A stretch of 64,000 nt of DNA from Zhengitettix transpicula (GCA_037074705.1 CM073590.1:177645246-177709245), one strand, 5' to 3'; positions 13,401 to 28,010 are shown, counted from the first letter of the stretch. Notes: a model not told the origin generated them from the sequence alone. Translations and numbers: made by a program.

Positions 13401-14189
13401 CACTAGAATTAAAAAGAAATCTTCCTAAGGAAAACGTAATATTTAAGCACTCGAAGTATTCTAGTAAAATCTGTAAAAATACTATAAAATAGTAAAAATT
13501 TCATTTTTAATTTTAAATTTTTTTCGAACATTCCCAAAGGTTAAATATCATCCATTTTATCAGGATGGTTAAATGCAATTCCACTCTCTGTTTACGATAA
13601 CGTAGAGTAATACAACTTAGCAATAAATAAAGGTCAATATATTATTGTGTGACATATAAACTTCTTTCGACAATATACAAGGATTTGTGTTCAATGACCG
13701 CGACATTTAATTATGGTCACACATAAAATATTTCGATACGTATCTGACGGTAACAAAAGGCATATCATGTCTAAAAGTTTATTGATGCTATTTAAAATTG
13801 ACTTTACATAATATTATTATTACACTATATCAGCGATTGAATAAAAACAGACTATTTTTAATTAAATCTAATCACATTAATTTATTGTTGGAAGATATAA
13901 CCAAATGTATTAGACAAGATCGTAATTGTGAAGTACGATCACAAGCGGGTAAAACGGGTTGTAAATCCGCGCAATAAATTACTTGAATACTTTCTAAATA
14001 TTTAAACTTCATACATTTTATTCTTTTTCGCTCACCTGACGTAAACTCATCACTACTGTGACTACAGCGAGGTTTTGTGTGGCCAAAAGTAACAGTGTTG
14101 AAGTGAGTTAAAACAATGAATTTGTGGATGTTGTTCATTGAATAATAAGTAAGAAATAATAAAAGTAAAAATTTAAATGAAAATTCGAT

Positions 14190-14525
14190 TTGAGTATTTA
14201 TTTAAGTTTTATCGTTCATGTAACTATTTTTCCCTACGTATTTATGTATGAAATATTTGCACGTATCTGTTTTAATTTTGTGTATTTTTCAAATTTATTT
14301 CGTTACATACATTTTTATTTGAGTGTTATTATTTTGTATTTTTTGTTGTGTATGTTTATACGCGTTGTTTTTACTTTTTTACGTGCGTGATATCTTTTTT
14401 CATTTGCGTATTTTCATGTAATGTTCCTCGTGGTTCTGTTTGTTATCCCTGTATATAACAACTCTTTTACTTTCTCTATTTCCGCAGTAGAGGACTAATA
14501 CAGTAAATAAAAAATCTAAATCTGA
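14190..14525 (+). mobile_element. LINE 3' UTR fragment
   Basis: T-rich sequence ends GAGGACTAATACAGTAAAT followed by AATCTAAATCT, closely like the tail at 8740-8773. No LINE coding sequence is visible upstream, so this is a strongly 5'-truncated insertion of the same or a related family. A frame across 14190-14390 is low-complexity T-rich sequence and not a gene. Confidence 0.5.
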
Positions 14526-15262
14526 ATAATTTTCAGTAAAAGTTTTGAATAAATTAGGTTTCAAATGTCACATTTTACAAACACATCTCTAAGAGCTTTA
14601 ATGAATTTTTATTTATGAGACCATATTGTGGAATATTAATAGGAATAGGGAGACTTAATTAATTTGTAATTCCTTCGGTCAATGCCTATTTCTGAACCCT
14701 TTATTTGCCAAATAGTTATTTTAAACACGTGTCACGAGAAATTTACTTCAGCTTTGTCCGTATTATATTATATTTGATTGTATGGTAGCTTCCGAAACCT
14801 TATCAGTGCAAATCTATTTTGAGTGAAAGTAAAATTGATACTCAGTTATTCAGACGTTTCAGACTATTATTAACTGCTGTTTCCACTGTTTCTGAAGAGG
14901 CCATTGCTTACGCGCAGTGCTGAAGCGTAGGTCGCAGATGATGTGTGAGGTCGATGATCTTTAGATTTTAATATACTGGCCCGAATCCAAGCCCAGGATT
15001 TCACCAAGCCTGTCACCGGAGCTGGTTTTTGAAGCCCAATGGTAACCAGTAAAAACCAGTAGACTGAACAATACTAATAATATCTTAATTGTTTTTAAGC
15101 ATTAAACTTACATGATTACATCAATTTAAGTGTATTGTTTTCACAGATATGAAATATGACATAGGAATACAGTCTTGAACCAAGATAAAAGAATTAAATA
15201 CGATTAATGAATAAACAGGGGTTGTAATATGCAGCGCATGTGTGGTGTGACGTATTATACTG

Positions 15263-15263
<1 letters not shown>

Positions 15264-15310
<47 letters not shown>
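15264..15310. repeat. (AT)n microsatellite
   Basis: Uninterrupted AT dinucleotides for about 47 bases within the long intron. Confidence 0.95.
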
Positions 15311-15313
<3 letters not shown>

Positions 15314-17258
15314 GAAACTTCTAAAAATTATTTTACAGTTCAATTAATGTGTAGTTAACTAAATGATACAAACAATGTACCACATTGTCATGAATTCTAT
15401 TAAATATAATGATTACTTTGTTCTGCTATGAAAATAGTCTGTAGATCTCTTATTAAAGAAATGGAATATTAAAATTTCGAACTGGTATTTAAATATATTT
15501 AATTAAATATGTTACAGTACTTTCTCAAGTCTCTAAAACTAATATTTCATTTCATGTTGGACAAATAATATTATCTAGGCGTTCCTATGCAATTAGATGT
15601 AGTGTCATTGAAAATCAGAACCGTACTTTTCCTTCGTGCCCGCATTAAATTTTTCGCTTCTTTCATTAATAAAATATTATGGTCGTTCCCGATTATTTTA
15701 ATAAATCGGGACATTGTTTGACAATAGAAACGGAATAAAGTATATTATATAGAAAGGATGGACGAAGATGGAGACCCTCAATCACCGAAGTACGTGTTAA
15801 TGTGAGAAGTGAACCGTACGATCCTTCGGATTATTTATCATCATAACGTATTAAATATGACTTGATTAAAAACTTTATAGTTCATAGGTTAATTGATGTG
15901 AAAATATGAAAGCAAATTAAATTTTCCTCATATTAGGAATAAAATTATCAAACATTTACAAGTTATTGAAAACTGTAACACGTACACGAAATGCTGACTG
16001 CAAATTCTAAAAAATTATCATAAAATAAAAATGAAGTTTTTAAATTGACAAGAAACTGTAGTAGAAGCGTGAAGATAACGCTTTTATTTTTCTATTGCCC
16101 AAATTGCAAGAATCGTTGGTAAAATGAATTTAAAAGTAGTATTAAACGACTTCTTTCAGATTAGTAAACGGTAAGAGAATATTACGAAAAGCGTCATTTA
16201 TAATATTAGAATACGTATCGCACATTAAGGCTTACGTAAAAAATAATTTTCGACCTTCAGGATAACGATAAACCTTCTAAAAATAATCAGAAAATTTCTG
16301 CAACATTTAGAGCTATATCATGTGTACATGAGAATATCAAAATTTTATTTATTAATGATTTTCATGTCACATAAAGAAATGTTTTTGTACCTTGTGTCTT
16401 GTTCGATCAAGTTGGCAACACAATTCGTTTCCCTCCCACAAGTCACTGTCCCACACTTCACAAGAAAGGGGCATATTTTCAACTATTCGATGATCGTCAA
16501 TATCCATATTGTTAAATTATTGTTTATAGTTCTACTTTCCTCCCTCTACCTATTATGATTTCACTCTAGAGCAGTTGTTTTAATTAAAATATATGATGGA
16601 TGATGACGGTATTACTTACGCGAAATTCGCTTTCCTCTTTAACACTTATTCTTTAATTAGTTGACTGAGCTATGTCTCAATAACATCCGCCTTCAAGAAC
16701 TGAACAACAGATATTTGACACATTGTATGTCAAAGTTATTCTCTAATGACGTAATCTGAATTGTCAATGAGTATTTCAATCAGAGAAATTTACTGAAAAT
16801 GGTGGAAAACCAGAAACATTGAGATATTTCAGGCTATTTAAATGATTAGAAATAACTAACTTTCTGTTACGTTATGAATGTTTTTGGTTCCTCTTATCAA
16901 TAAAAATTCTATGGGGATTAGTAAAGAATAAACGAGTGTGGATTCCGTATATTCTAGAAACATAGCATGATATAAAAAATAGTTTGAATAGTTTTTAGTT
17001 ACTCTAAATATATTTTAGTATATACACAACATATTATTCGGTCTTTTAAAAAATTATAAAGTCCAACTCAGTAATTATCTTATCAAAAATTTTATATTAC
17101 ACTTCTTCTCTTCTATGCTTATTGACGAAGACTTGCTTTCTCTTCAACAGTGTATGGTCAATGATTTGAAACAATTTGACTTCAGTGTATCTGAGCGTCG
17201 ACTGATCCTATACACATCGGAGTTACTTTGGTCTCTATTCTAATAGTATTATTACTTA

Positions 17259-19510
<2,252 letters not shown>

Positions 19511-19696
19511 ACAGGGTGGGGAAGAGAAAAGCGCGTGAATCGTGAAAGGTGGTGGGGATAAAGTCGGCGATGTTCCATAGCATTCAGTAACAATGGAGCG
19601 GTGGACACATCAGCATCTTTTCATTACTGTAATTGGAAAAATAGATGGCATTTTTACAGCCTTTTCAAAATCGCTCTATTCATTGCCCCACCCTGT
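19511..19696 (+). mobile_element. MITE derived from a DUF4817-type DNA transposon
   Basis: The ends ACAGGGTGGGG (from 19511) and CCCCACCCTGT (to 19696) are perfect inverted terminal repeats. An ATG at 19593 opens a frame starting MERWTHQHLF. This matches the usual MERWT..H..F start of the helix-turn-helix (DUF4817) proteins of arthropod Tc1/mariner-like transposons. The frame breaks soon after and only 186 bp remain between the ends, so this is an internally deleted, non-autonomous copy that kept the first codons of the transposase. Confidence 0.7.
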
Positions 19697-19939
19697 GTTA
19701 TTAAAAAGTCCTTTAATTATCTTAAATATTTAATACAGTAGTACCATAATCATTGGCTACTTAAAGTACAGAAGTATATATATTTTTAAATGCAGTATAC
19801 TAATATAGCTCTTAATATTGAATGTAACGTTTGTATAAGTTTACGTATCAGGAAGCAGTATCCAAAGATCATTATTACTATTATAAATCAAATATTTGAG
19901 ATCATAATAACTGTATGCTTTACTTTCACTTATAAGTGA

Positions 19940-20255
19940 GATCATGACGTGAGAGCGATTACTTCAACTTCATTCCATATTTTTGAAAAAGAACGACACG
20001 TTGAGTATTCAGTTGACACTTCCAGACTAGTTTCCCTCGTCGTGTGAGAGGTCGTAAAAGAGACCAGTGAGGCATCGCTCCGACTGTCGTACGCAACGCA
20101 GAACGGGCGTCGTCGAGCGTCGTTGAGTCCAATGCCTGACGACGAAAACGAAGCGGAACATATGGCCTGAAAGGCCGCCCACGATCAGGTAGCGAGAACA
20201 CAAAATTCATTAAGGCCGCAATTGGAAAGGAACACGTAAAATGTGAAGACAATTG
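19940..20255. promoter_or_regulatory. CpG-containing GC island, possible promoter
   Basis: About 300 bp with many CpG dinucleotides (for example CGTCGTCGAGCGTCGTTGAG near 20110) in an AT-rich setting. It lies 2.5 kb upstream of the RRM start exon, so it could hold that gene's promoter or 5' UTR. I see no diagnostic donor or core-promoter motif. A 97-codon minus-strand frame across it shows no recognisable domain. Confidence 0.25.
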
Positions 20256-20588
20256 AGACAGTTCAATACAAATCGAGCCATTTACAGATTTACGACAACA
20301 AGTGTCAGCTCTTTTGTTTTAAAGAACCAATACACTTTATTTTATAATGTGTAAAATCTGATCAGAATCGATATCTTTAGTATTATGTAATTCTTCCACA
20401 TTCTACTTTGTTATTTAGAATATATATATAAATTCTAAATAAATTTTGAGTAGTCAGTTAGCCTGGCAAAACAATCTGATCCCTTAATCTCAGTCTACGG
20501 TAATTCCCCCAGGCTCTCAACCCTTGCTAAAAGTCTAATTATATTAAAATGAAACATATGTAAATCAATAATAAAACTATATCGATAA

Positions 20589-20590
<2 letters not shown>

Positions 20591-20624
<34 letters not shown>
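20591..20624. repeat. (TA)n microsatellite
   Basis: A pure TA run of about 34 bases. Confidence 0.95.
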
Positions 20625-20627
<3 letters not shown>

Positions 20628-20860
20628 CCAATTATAATTTATCTGAACGGAAACAGAAACGAAAGAGTCTTTACACTGTACACAAATATGACTGAAATTA
20701 AAAAGTAGTATAACCTCGTTTATTGGTTGTACTACTACCTTATCGTCAAAATACGACGGCTTCTATTTACGACAGATACGTCTCGCGTAGTTACACAAAA
20801 TATGTGCTTCCTTCTTGGACATAGAACATTAGAATAAATTTACTCAGAATTATAATTTTT

Positions 20861-21048
20861 TTATATTGATTTATTTACAGTCGCGTCAACAGCTCAGGTT
20901 ATTATGGGAACTCAATTTGCCTTGTCGTGGCACTGATTTGACGAGAGTTTCTCTCACGCACACAAACATCAATGACCTCGCCGGGATTCGAACCCGGGAT
21001 GTCTGTGATGCGACGCAGTCACGCTAACCCCTACACCACATAGGTCGG
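20861..21048 (-). mobile_element. tRNA-derived SINE, copy 1
   Basis: On the minus strand the element begins GCCGACCTATGTGGTGTAGG with a Pol III A-box-like GGTTAGCGTGACTG. The B box follows as GGGTTCGAATCCCGG, then a tRNA-unrelated body (GTTTGTGTGCGTGAGAGAAA). The tail reads CGACTGTAAATAAATCAATA. Copies at 28670 and 58183 share this whole order. The head is a tRNA-like promoter but not a functional tRNA: no acceptor stem closes around it. It is the best preserved of the three copies. Confidence 0.85.
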
Positions 21049-21714
21049 CTATAAAATTTTTGGGGACAATTTTAAAATGAAGATACGGCTTTAGTAAAGG
21101 AGGTTTTTATGGTGATGGAAAGCCGTTACACATTCAGAATTCAACGAGATACGGTGAATTAAGGATAACGTTTTGAACTGGTTTTCCGCTGACAGAAATT
21201 GGAGGGGGGTTTGGAGGGAGAGATTCAAAATGGTCTAGTAAAATGGTGTAGTAAAACGTAGAAAGAAACTCTGTTTTCAGTGTTATCATCCGGGCGCTAA
21301 AGATACCATTGCTCTCCGTTCTTATTTTGATCTGGGGTTTCATATCTTTGTTCAGATTTCTGAAGTCTTGCTTTTTGTTTTCTATGTGCCTCATAATTTT
21401 CAAATCCACACAAATAGAAGCTGCTTCTGTTTTCACTACGATACCTACAATATAATACATTTTGTTTTTATATTGTTACGCAGTCCTATTCTGAGTGCCG
21501 GAAAAAATTATTTTGTTCAATTCAGACCTAGAAAGATATCTATATCAACCTAATATTCAGATAAGCTTTTAAACTAGATTATATTGGGGTCTGTAGTGAG
21601 GGAAACGAAATTTAGTCATTCTTGGGAATATGCCTTGCTTTGTTGAGTTCTTTTCGGGTGTGTCCCAAAACAGCTCAGCGTAGAAAACAAACCAATGGTG
21701 TGGTCATCCCTCAC

Positions 21715-21870
21715 CGCTTACTGGACCGCCACGCAGATGAAGGGAAAAGCTTTGTGGACCGCACAGTCGCTAAAGACAAAGCACGGATCCATCACTTTGA
21801 ACAGAAAGCAAAAGGCGGCGCATCGATCCAATCGAAAAATAGAGCCCGTCCTCTGCAAAAAATAATGAAG
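21715..21870 (+). pseudogene. mariner-family transposase relic
   Basis: Inside an open plus-strand frame (21622-21975) the stretch LLDRHADEGKSFVDR, then TVAKDKARIHHFE, then KGGASIQSKNRARPLQKIMK aligns by eye with mariner transposases. In those, an LLERF..EG.EFL.RIV block leads into the first catalytic aspartate (TGDETWVHHFEP) and then a KRQS..W....P..KKFK block. Here the aspartate of the first motif survives in AKDKAR, but the following E, T and W are changed. The other catalytic region and the terminal repeats are not seen. It is a dead fragment of mariner or a domesticated relative. Confidence 0.65.
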
Positions 21871-21975
21871 CTTCACTTTTGTGAAAGACACACCGTGCGC
21901 CTCTATTATATTAGGCGGAGGACGAAACAGGAATACTCGTTGTTGCGTATACCATTTTGTCATAATCTACGCTGA

Positions 21976-23054
21976 CCAAGAAAAGAAAAATTATTCGCTA
22001 TTAATGCAGAAGACATTCAAAAGTACTTCATCGTCGTGACTTGATTTGAAAATAATTTATAATACCCTCACTCCCACCTTAACAGTAATGTAGATAAGAG
22101 TTTACAAAACTTTAAAAAATTAAATAAAAACTATGGATTACTAGGGTTGAGTTCTGCAAATTCTTGAAAGACAGGCGTTGCGTACACGCATAGTAAACCG
22201 GGGTAATTTTATGTTTTTCTTCTTCGAAGTCTGTATGTTTCAGTCTTAATTAAGGTTTACTGCGAGAGCTCACAGGGGAACGGAATAGTGCTTCGCTCTT
22301 TTAGATAAGAATAATGGTTCAAACCCCAAGAGCCGGCAGTATATAAGCAAGAATGTTCCGTAAGTCAGCCATCTACTCTGTCGCTCATAACAATTTTCTC
22401 AGTTCTTACGAGAAACTGTCTATTTTTAAGCCTAAATAGGTTTTAGTTGGAGTAGTTTTTCTACACGGAAACAAATTCAACTGTTATATATTTCAATATT
22501 TATTTTATAAATGGCAATTACAATTAATATTTTAAATAATCTAATTACGAATCATCCATTTTATTCTTGTAACTATTAATCATTTCATTGAAAACTAGAA
22601 TGCTTTTTCTTTCCAAGGAAACTTGTGTATTCGTAAACGCAGCACTAACTACTTTATCAGAGTAAATCCTTCACGGGTATCCCTTTTGCTGTTAAAACAC
22701 ATGAAATTAGAGGTATCAGAAATGCGTAAAGAACAGAACTAAGTGACATGAAGAAGAGAATTTCTGGACAGACAGGTCGACGTCACAAACAATAAGAAGA
22801 GCAATATTCGCGTACACGGCAGAGAGTTTTTTCGTTTTCGAGTGTGAAGGAGAGAATCTCAAACCAATGATTAGATTTATTATTTTCCGTCCCAAACAAA
22901 CAATTTACTGTATCTTGCTCTTTATGAAAAGGGGGTAAGATTTCTGTGCAGCTGCGGCTATTTTATTTCTATGACATACAAATTTTAACTGTCATATTAA
23001 AAACAACATCGTATTACTTAGAAAAAAATATATTATTCTACTTAAAATCTAATA
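21976..23054. other. No gene seen
   Basis: AT-rich sequence. At about 22265-22345 a degraded tRNA-like segment with a B-box-like GGTTCAAACCCC may be an old SINE, but its A box is poor. A frame near 22946-23131 is low-complexity. Confidence 0.4.
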
Positions 23055-23220
23055 TATATCAGACACAACGTTTCGCACCTGTTTGGGACGTCTTCAGGAG
23101 TATTATTACCTTCAATTGTAATTTATTATAGGAGAATTTAGGTTGACAAATTTTCTTATAATACATTATAATTGAATGTAACTATGTATCTGAAGGGACG
23201 AAACGTGTCTGATAAACAGT
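23055..23220. repeat. Inverted-repeat element with GAAACG termini
   Basis: ATCAGACACAACGTTTCG (from about 23058) and CGAAACGTGTCTGAT (about 23200-23215) are near-inverted repeats enclosing ~130 bp. On the minus strand the left end reads CTGAAGA, then CGTCCCAAACAGGTGC, then GAAACG. That order resembles a hammerhead ribozyme core, as found in Penelope-like elements and related satellites. Confidence 0.45.
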
Positions 23221-23250
23221 ATATACATTTTTTGTGACTTTTTAATATTT

Positions 23251-23453
23251 AATGAATACGAAAGATAGTCAATACAGACAAAAAAAAGGTAATAAAATTA
23301 CCACACAACGTTTCTGTGATCCTTGTACCTTTCGGCAGGTGCTAAGAAGAGCCTAGAGTAACACAACTGCACTTGTCATTTGACAACACTCAAAAACGTT
23401 GTGTGGTATTTATATTACCTTTTTTTCTGTATTAGTATCTTTCGTATTCATTA
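23251..23453. mobile_element. MITE with ~60-bp terminal inverted repeats
   Basis: The left arm (23251-23312) starts AATGAATACGAAAGATAG and runs through CAGACAAAAAAAGGTAATAA to ACCACACAACGTTT. The right arm (about 23392-23453) is its reverse complement with a few differences. The centre is about 80 bp and non-coding. The inner arm sequence (CAGACAAAAAA ... ACCACAC) recurs at 47903-47971 and, as a single end, near 37495-37530, so this is a dispersed family. Confidence 0.65.
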
Positions 23454-23689
23454 TTTTCAATCAGACGTAAATTTTTAATTTTAATTTTTAATATTCAATT
23501 AAAGATTTAGTCAGATTATTTTAATTAATATAAACGAAGGGTAAAAATATTCATTACAATACTGATGAATGCATGGATGCACAAATATTACCTCACGGTG
23601 ATGGGAACGATATTACATCATACGTTAACATGCAAAATTTCTGCGTCATTGTCATAAGCATGTAAAGGCTTATTAAGATATACATTATA

Positions 23690-24060
23690 TTAAATTGCGA
23701 GGAGGACGAGGAGATTTGTTGTGAACGTTAGAGTCGCTCGTTAGCCATATCTCCGCGTCCTTATCGACCCTCCCTTTCTCCTTTGCAGCCAGAAGAGAGC
23801 GGCGATGTTTTCGTAACCCCGGATTCGTTTTGTCTTGGCAGCGGCAAGATTTGAACTATAAATTACCGTCGTTGGCTGACCCAGAGCGAGCGCTCGCTCT
23901 CCTAGATTACACTGGCCCGCCGTGACGTCGTAACGAATGAAGGCCGCCTGATTTAAATCGAATTCCTCGACAAGAATTCTCAAAACGCTCTTCCTCATTC
24001 TCTCCAAGAATTGCCTTCTGCCACGAATAAATACGTTCCATTCAGTAGCCTTCCGCCTCT
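23690..24060. promoter_or_regulatory. GC island with an 18-bp perfect palindrome
   Basis: A CpG-containing block. At about 23883-23900 it includes AGAGCGAGCGCTCGCTCT, a perfect 18-bp palindrome. An 88-codon minus-strand frame spans much of it (23741-24007) but shows no domain I know. A promoter, a conserved non-coding element or an exon are all possible. Confidence 0.3.
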
Positions 24061-26300
24061 GTGAATTTTAACACAATAATTTCCCGTTGGCCATAGGACT
24101 CCGCCCTGTGTCATCACTTCCAAGATTCGTAGAGAACCGTTCCAAGTTTAGAGATTCAAAAGCAATCAAACTCTAATCTAGAAACAATTGTCAACTAAAA
24201 AAACGGACGAATAAACTACCGTTGATTGCTCTGGTATTGAAAATGCTAAGGTCCGTAGATATAGCCGTCATAGAAGTAAGAGATTAATTTAATTTTTATT
24301 TGACTTTATCAAGCATTAAGAATTTCCATATTCTAGAAATAAATTCAGCCAACCCTTGTCTGTGCAAATTTTCAAACAATCACGTTTCGCAGGTTTCACG
24401 ACTACGTACTAAAAATTGTACAGTTAACTCCCCAATTCGAATCCCATCTCCTCCAAATATATTATTAAGCGTTCTATATCCAAACATATCCACGAAAAAA
24501 TGAATTGAATTACGTAAGGAGACGAATTGTCCCCTTAAAACTAAGAAAACTTCTGTAATTATCTATTGCACATATAATATTAATTGCGTGAAGTGTTAAG
24601 TGTCTAAAATAGCCTATATATTTCCTAGGGATTGGAAATAAATGCATAAGTATACAATCGTGCGACTAAACTTATATTTAATATAATAAAAAATATAAGA
24701 ATGCACTTAAAGGAAATTGATACTTTAATTCCGATTTAAGATCACATTTGTTTTCAAATATTATACATGAAAACACAGAAGTAAAAGTCAATTATGAAAT
24801 ATACTGTTTATATTACGTAATTATTATATAATAAGTATCTCAAATTTTAATATATTTTTATTGGAGAAATAAATTCATTATGATTTTCCTTATCATGATC
24901 ATTAATATTTATAAAATAATGAATTTTCTGTCTTGTTTGTGAATAAAATATTTTTACTTATTTGTTCACCTATTTTCATTCAATTTTGTCACGTTTTTAT
25001 ATATTTTATATATTTTCACATTCGTCTATTTATTTATTTTTTATTTACTTAAGTATTTTCCGTAATAGTGTATTGTTCTTGTAATTGTGACGAAATTTTT
25101 TCTTAAGTGTTTAATGGTTTTCGAACTGCCTTGTTTCTAATTAATTAAGTAAATATAAATTAATATGAATATTAATTAATTAAATATAAATATTAAGGTC
25201 AAAGAAGTTTTCTTTACTTCATACTTATTCTAGACTTTCAGGACCACCAGAATATATTTGGGTGCAGTTGCGATGCTCCAAATGTCCCAAAATATTTTTG
25301 GGCAAGCTAAAATATTTGTAATCTGTGGTCCAGTAGCTGAAATTTAGCTGTATATCGCAGGGATCAAATATAAACTCTTTCGTTTAGTCTCAACAGGACG
25401 CATAAATAGGCCTTTTAGTGGACTCGCAATATAAACATGCAAACCAGCAAAGTGGTTAGACATAATTATGTTCAGGGTTCGTGTTTATGTCTTGCGCACA
25501 CGAATGAAAACAGCTATTTGTCTTAAGGACCAAAAGCAGACGGTTATTCAAAAGTTTTTAAAGCAAAAAATATGAATAATTGCGAGAGTCAAAGCTCAAA
25601 TTAAATTAAGACGTAAAAGTAATGAATCACAAGTTCCCTCCCTTGTTCGCTGAGCAACGTTACAAAATTAGAGTCTGAGCAAAAGAAATACCTTACTTAC
25701 GATGATATGAATTTCATTCGTTTCATCAACGTTTCTGATCTCAACTAAAAAAATCTTTCTACATAGGAGAAAAAGAGACCACTTTAATTACATTAATTTC
25801 CTCATTGAGAAACAATATGTAGTTTATAAACATTTTAGATAATTTAATTATTAAAATCTTAGATGTTCATACCACTTACTCTTCTAGAATTATTTCAGAA
25901 GAATTGTATATCAACATTAAGGACAGCAATGAGATAGAAATTGATACTCTTAAAGTAAACAATATCTATGGCATATTGCTATTAATGTAATCTCGTTGGT
26001 ATTGACAAACACAATTTTTAATTTTAATATGTATTACACCTCATGAAAGCCACAACTGTTAGTAGAAATGTTATTTATATTTATTATTCGTCGCCAGATT
26101 ATTTGACTATTATTTTATTTATTTAATATCTTAAGAAAATTTTTTACTACCAACATTTTCGAAAGTAAACGAATGTTTAGTTGAATGCCTCAGCAGGAGG
26201 CATAATCTTTACCCAGATATTAGTTTCCTATGACGGTTTTCTAGAAACAAAATCAGATCAGTTTAACAGTTATTGGACAAAGTAAAAAATAATTTATTCA
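24061..26300. other. No gene seen; AT-rich
   Basis: Low-complexity AT-rich sequence. About 24960-25140 is T-rich and resembles LINE 3' UTR sequence, but it lacks a diagnostic end. Confidence 0.45.
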
Positions 26301-26309
26301 TGTCACCGG

Positions 26310-26750
26310 AAAACACAAAAAGAGGACGATCCGGTGGTCTGTGTTGTTATGCGTCAATTTCGTCATTTATTCGGATTTGGCAATTCGTGCGAAATTCGTG
26401 TTGCGTTCACTGGTCGACGTGCTATAATTCAGAAGTTTGCGCCCAATTAAAATATCACGTCCTTGTGTATTGTTCCATTTGTTCAAATTGGATCGAGTGT
26501 GCAGTCGGTTTAATGGCTGTCAGGCAACCTAACAGCAATAAAATGGAGCATTGTGGCCGGGACAATGGATTCGCACTACAACCGTGTGCGAATCGTTATG
26601 CGTGCAACCGTCCTGTTTCAAGGGAAGAGGTAAAGATGAGGTCTGGGATTCGATTCCCTGCCAGTAATCAACTGGTTCGTTGACGCATGAGACAGCCTGT
26701 TGCCGCCGACGCACTGTCGGGTGAGTGGCCGAACTTCCCAATCATCCTCA
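26310..26750. other. GC-richer patch with tRNA-like B box
   Basis: A 136-codon plus-strand frame (26273-26683) crosses this patch but has no recognisable domain and an implausible composition. Near 26640 GGGATTCGATTCCC is a good Pol III B box with no clear A box, so the right part may be an old SINE of a different family. Confidence 0.3.
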
Positions 26751-26860
26751 TCATTAGACATGACGATTTATGTCACCAGTTAAACATCTCGATACCTATC
26801 GATACCTCAACTTAAATCAGAATGATTTTTAAGCTGTTCTACTTAATAGTAGATAATTAA

Positions 26861-27386
26861 CAGGCTACATGAGATTAATTCACATAGTGGCAACTCCCCT
26901 TTAATAGAATAGGAAGGGATTTGAAAGGGGGGATTCGGAAGGGTAGAGGAAGGTAGCCAAGGGTTAACTAGGGCCCCGGGCTCTAGTTTAAGGATCCTAC
27001 ACGGCATTTGCCTAAATGTAATGCAGGAAAATCCTAGAAAAACCTGCATCAGGTGGGTTGTGCATTGGGTACTTGTCTTACGCCCTTCCGATAGCGGGAG
27101 AAGTGTTTGATGTAGAGACGCAGCATTCCCTTCTCCGTGCCTCGACCAGTTTAGGAGGCAGCTGGCCGACTGTTCCAATGGGAATAGCAACTCTTACCGT
27201 ATTTCCAAGGTCTGTGACCCCGGAACATACACCTCTCGAAACAGGTCGAGGTGCCTCGGCTTGTGGGAACCTTAGTTCAAAAACGGAGAGGAAAAGGCAT
27301 CCCCAAAGGTAGCCCCTTTGTGTCTCTCCTTTTTTTTAGGGCAACAGGTTACATGACGGTAATCCACGTTGGGATCCACGTTGGGA
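26861..27386 (-). repeat. R490 repeat, permuted copy (minus)
   Basis: Landmarks on the minus strand, in order, are: CGTGGATTACC, TGTTGCCCTAAAAAAAAGGAG, CTTTGGGGATGCCTTTTCC, CCGAGGCACCTCG, GGCCAGCTGCCTCC, CTGATGCAGGTTTTTCTAGG and CCCTAGTTAACCCTTGGCTACC. The copy then runs on through the next unit's CCTTTAATAGAA to CATGTAGCCTG. The copy therefore begins and ends inside the same 35-bp region, so it is terminally redundant. Open frames in it are shared with other copies by repeat homology and are not genes. It faces the copy at 28011-28529 in inverted orientation. Confidence 0.8.
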
Positions 27387-28010
27387 TTATTGGAATATTT
27401 TTTTATGACTTGAAAACTTCAGTCTATTTATTTTATTATTTTATGTAAAAATAACATTAACGCACTGGTTAAACGTCAGCTATTTTAGCTTCTTCTTGGG
27501 AATAATATAGAAACTGAAGGAATATAATATAATAGATAAAATAATAATCGACAAAAAGGTGAAACCCGCGTTTTGACGATTCAATTTAGAGTGCAAAATT
27601 ACGAGGCTCTCCTGAAGATATGTATACAATCCTCGCCAATGAAAATTCCAAGAAGAAAAGAGTCTACATGCCATGTGATACATAAAGATAAAAAATTCAT
27701 GACCTAAATAAATTCTCGTTGTGTCCGCTAGAAGAGGGAAGCTAAAAGAACTGTCAGCGACCAAATAGAGAGTGTAAATATCTCACGACACTGCAAAGAA
27801 GTTATAGCGCCACAAAACCATTATATCATTTCAGCCTATGTTTGTCTGAGTGCCTGTCAGTTTCCTTACATAATTTTCAAGTACTTGTTCCATTTTATTC
27901 ACAAATAACTAATGTTTCATTTCTGACATATGGGACGATGTAATTGTCTTAATTTTAGTTCATGTATAACATCATCAGATTTCTTTAAATTCATTGGAAA
28001 TCCAGGAACT
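27387..28010. other. Unique spacer between inverted R490 copies
   Basis: About 620 bp with no recognised repeat. A 94-codon minus-strand frame (27480-27764) has no family match and looks like chance. Confidence 0.4.

Noticed and set aside
22265..22345. tRNA-like segment with GGTTCAAACCCC.
   Set aside because: No good cloverleaf can be drawn; at most a decayed SINE.
26273..26683. A 136-codon plus-strand frame, the longest in the window.
   Set aside because: Composition is irregular with scattered cysteines, there is no recognisable domain, and its end overlaps a tRNA-like B box.
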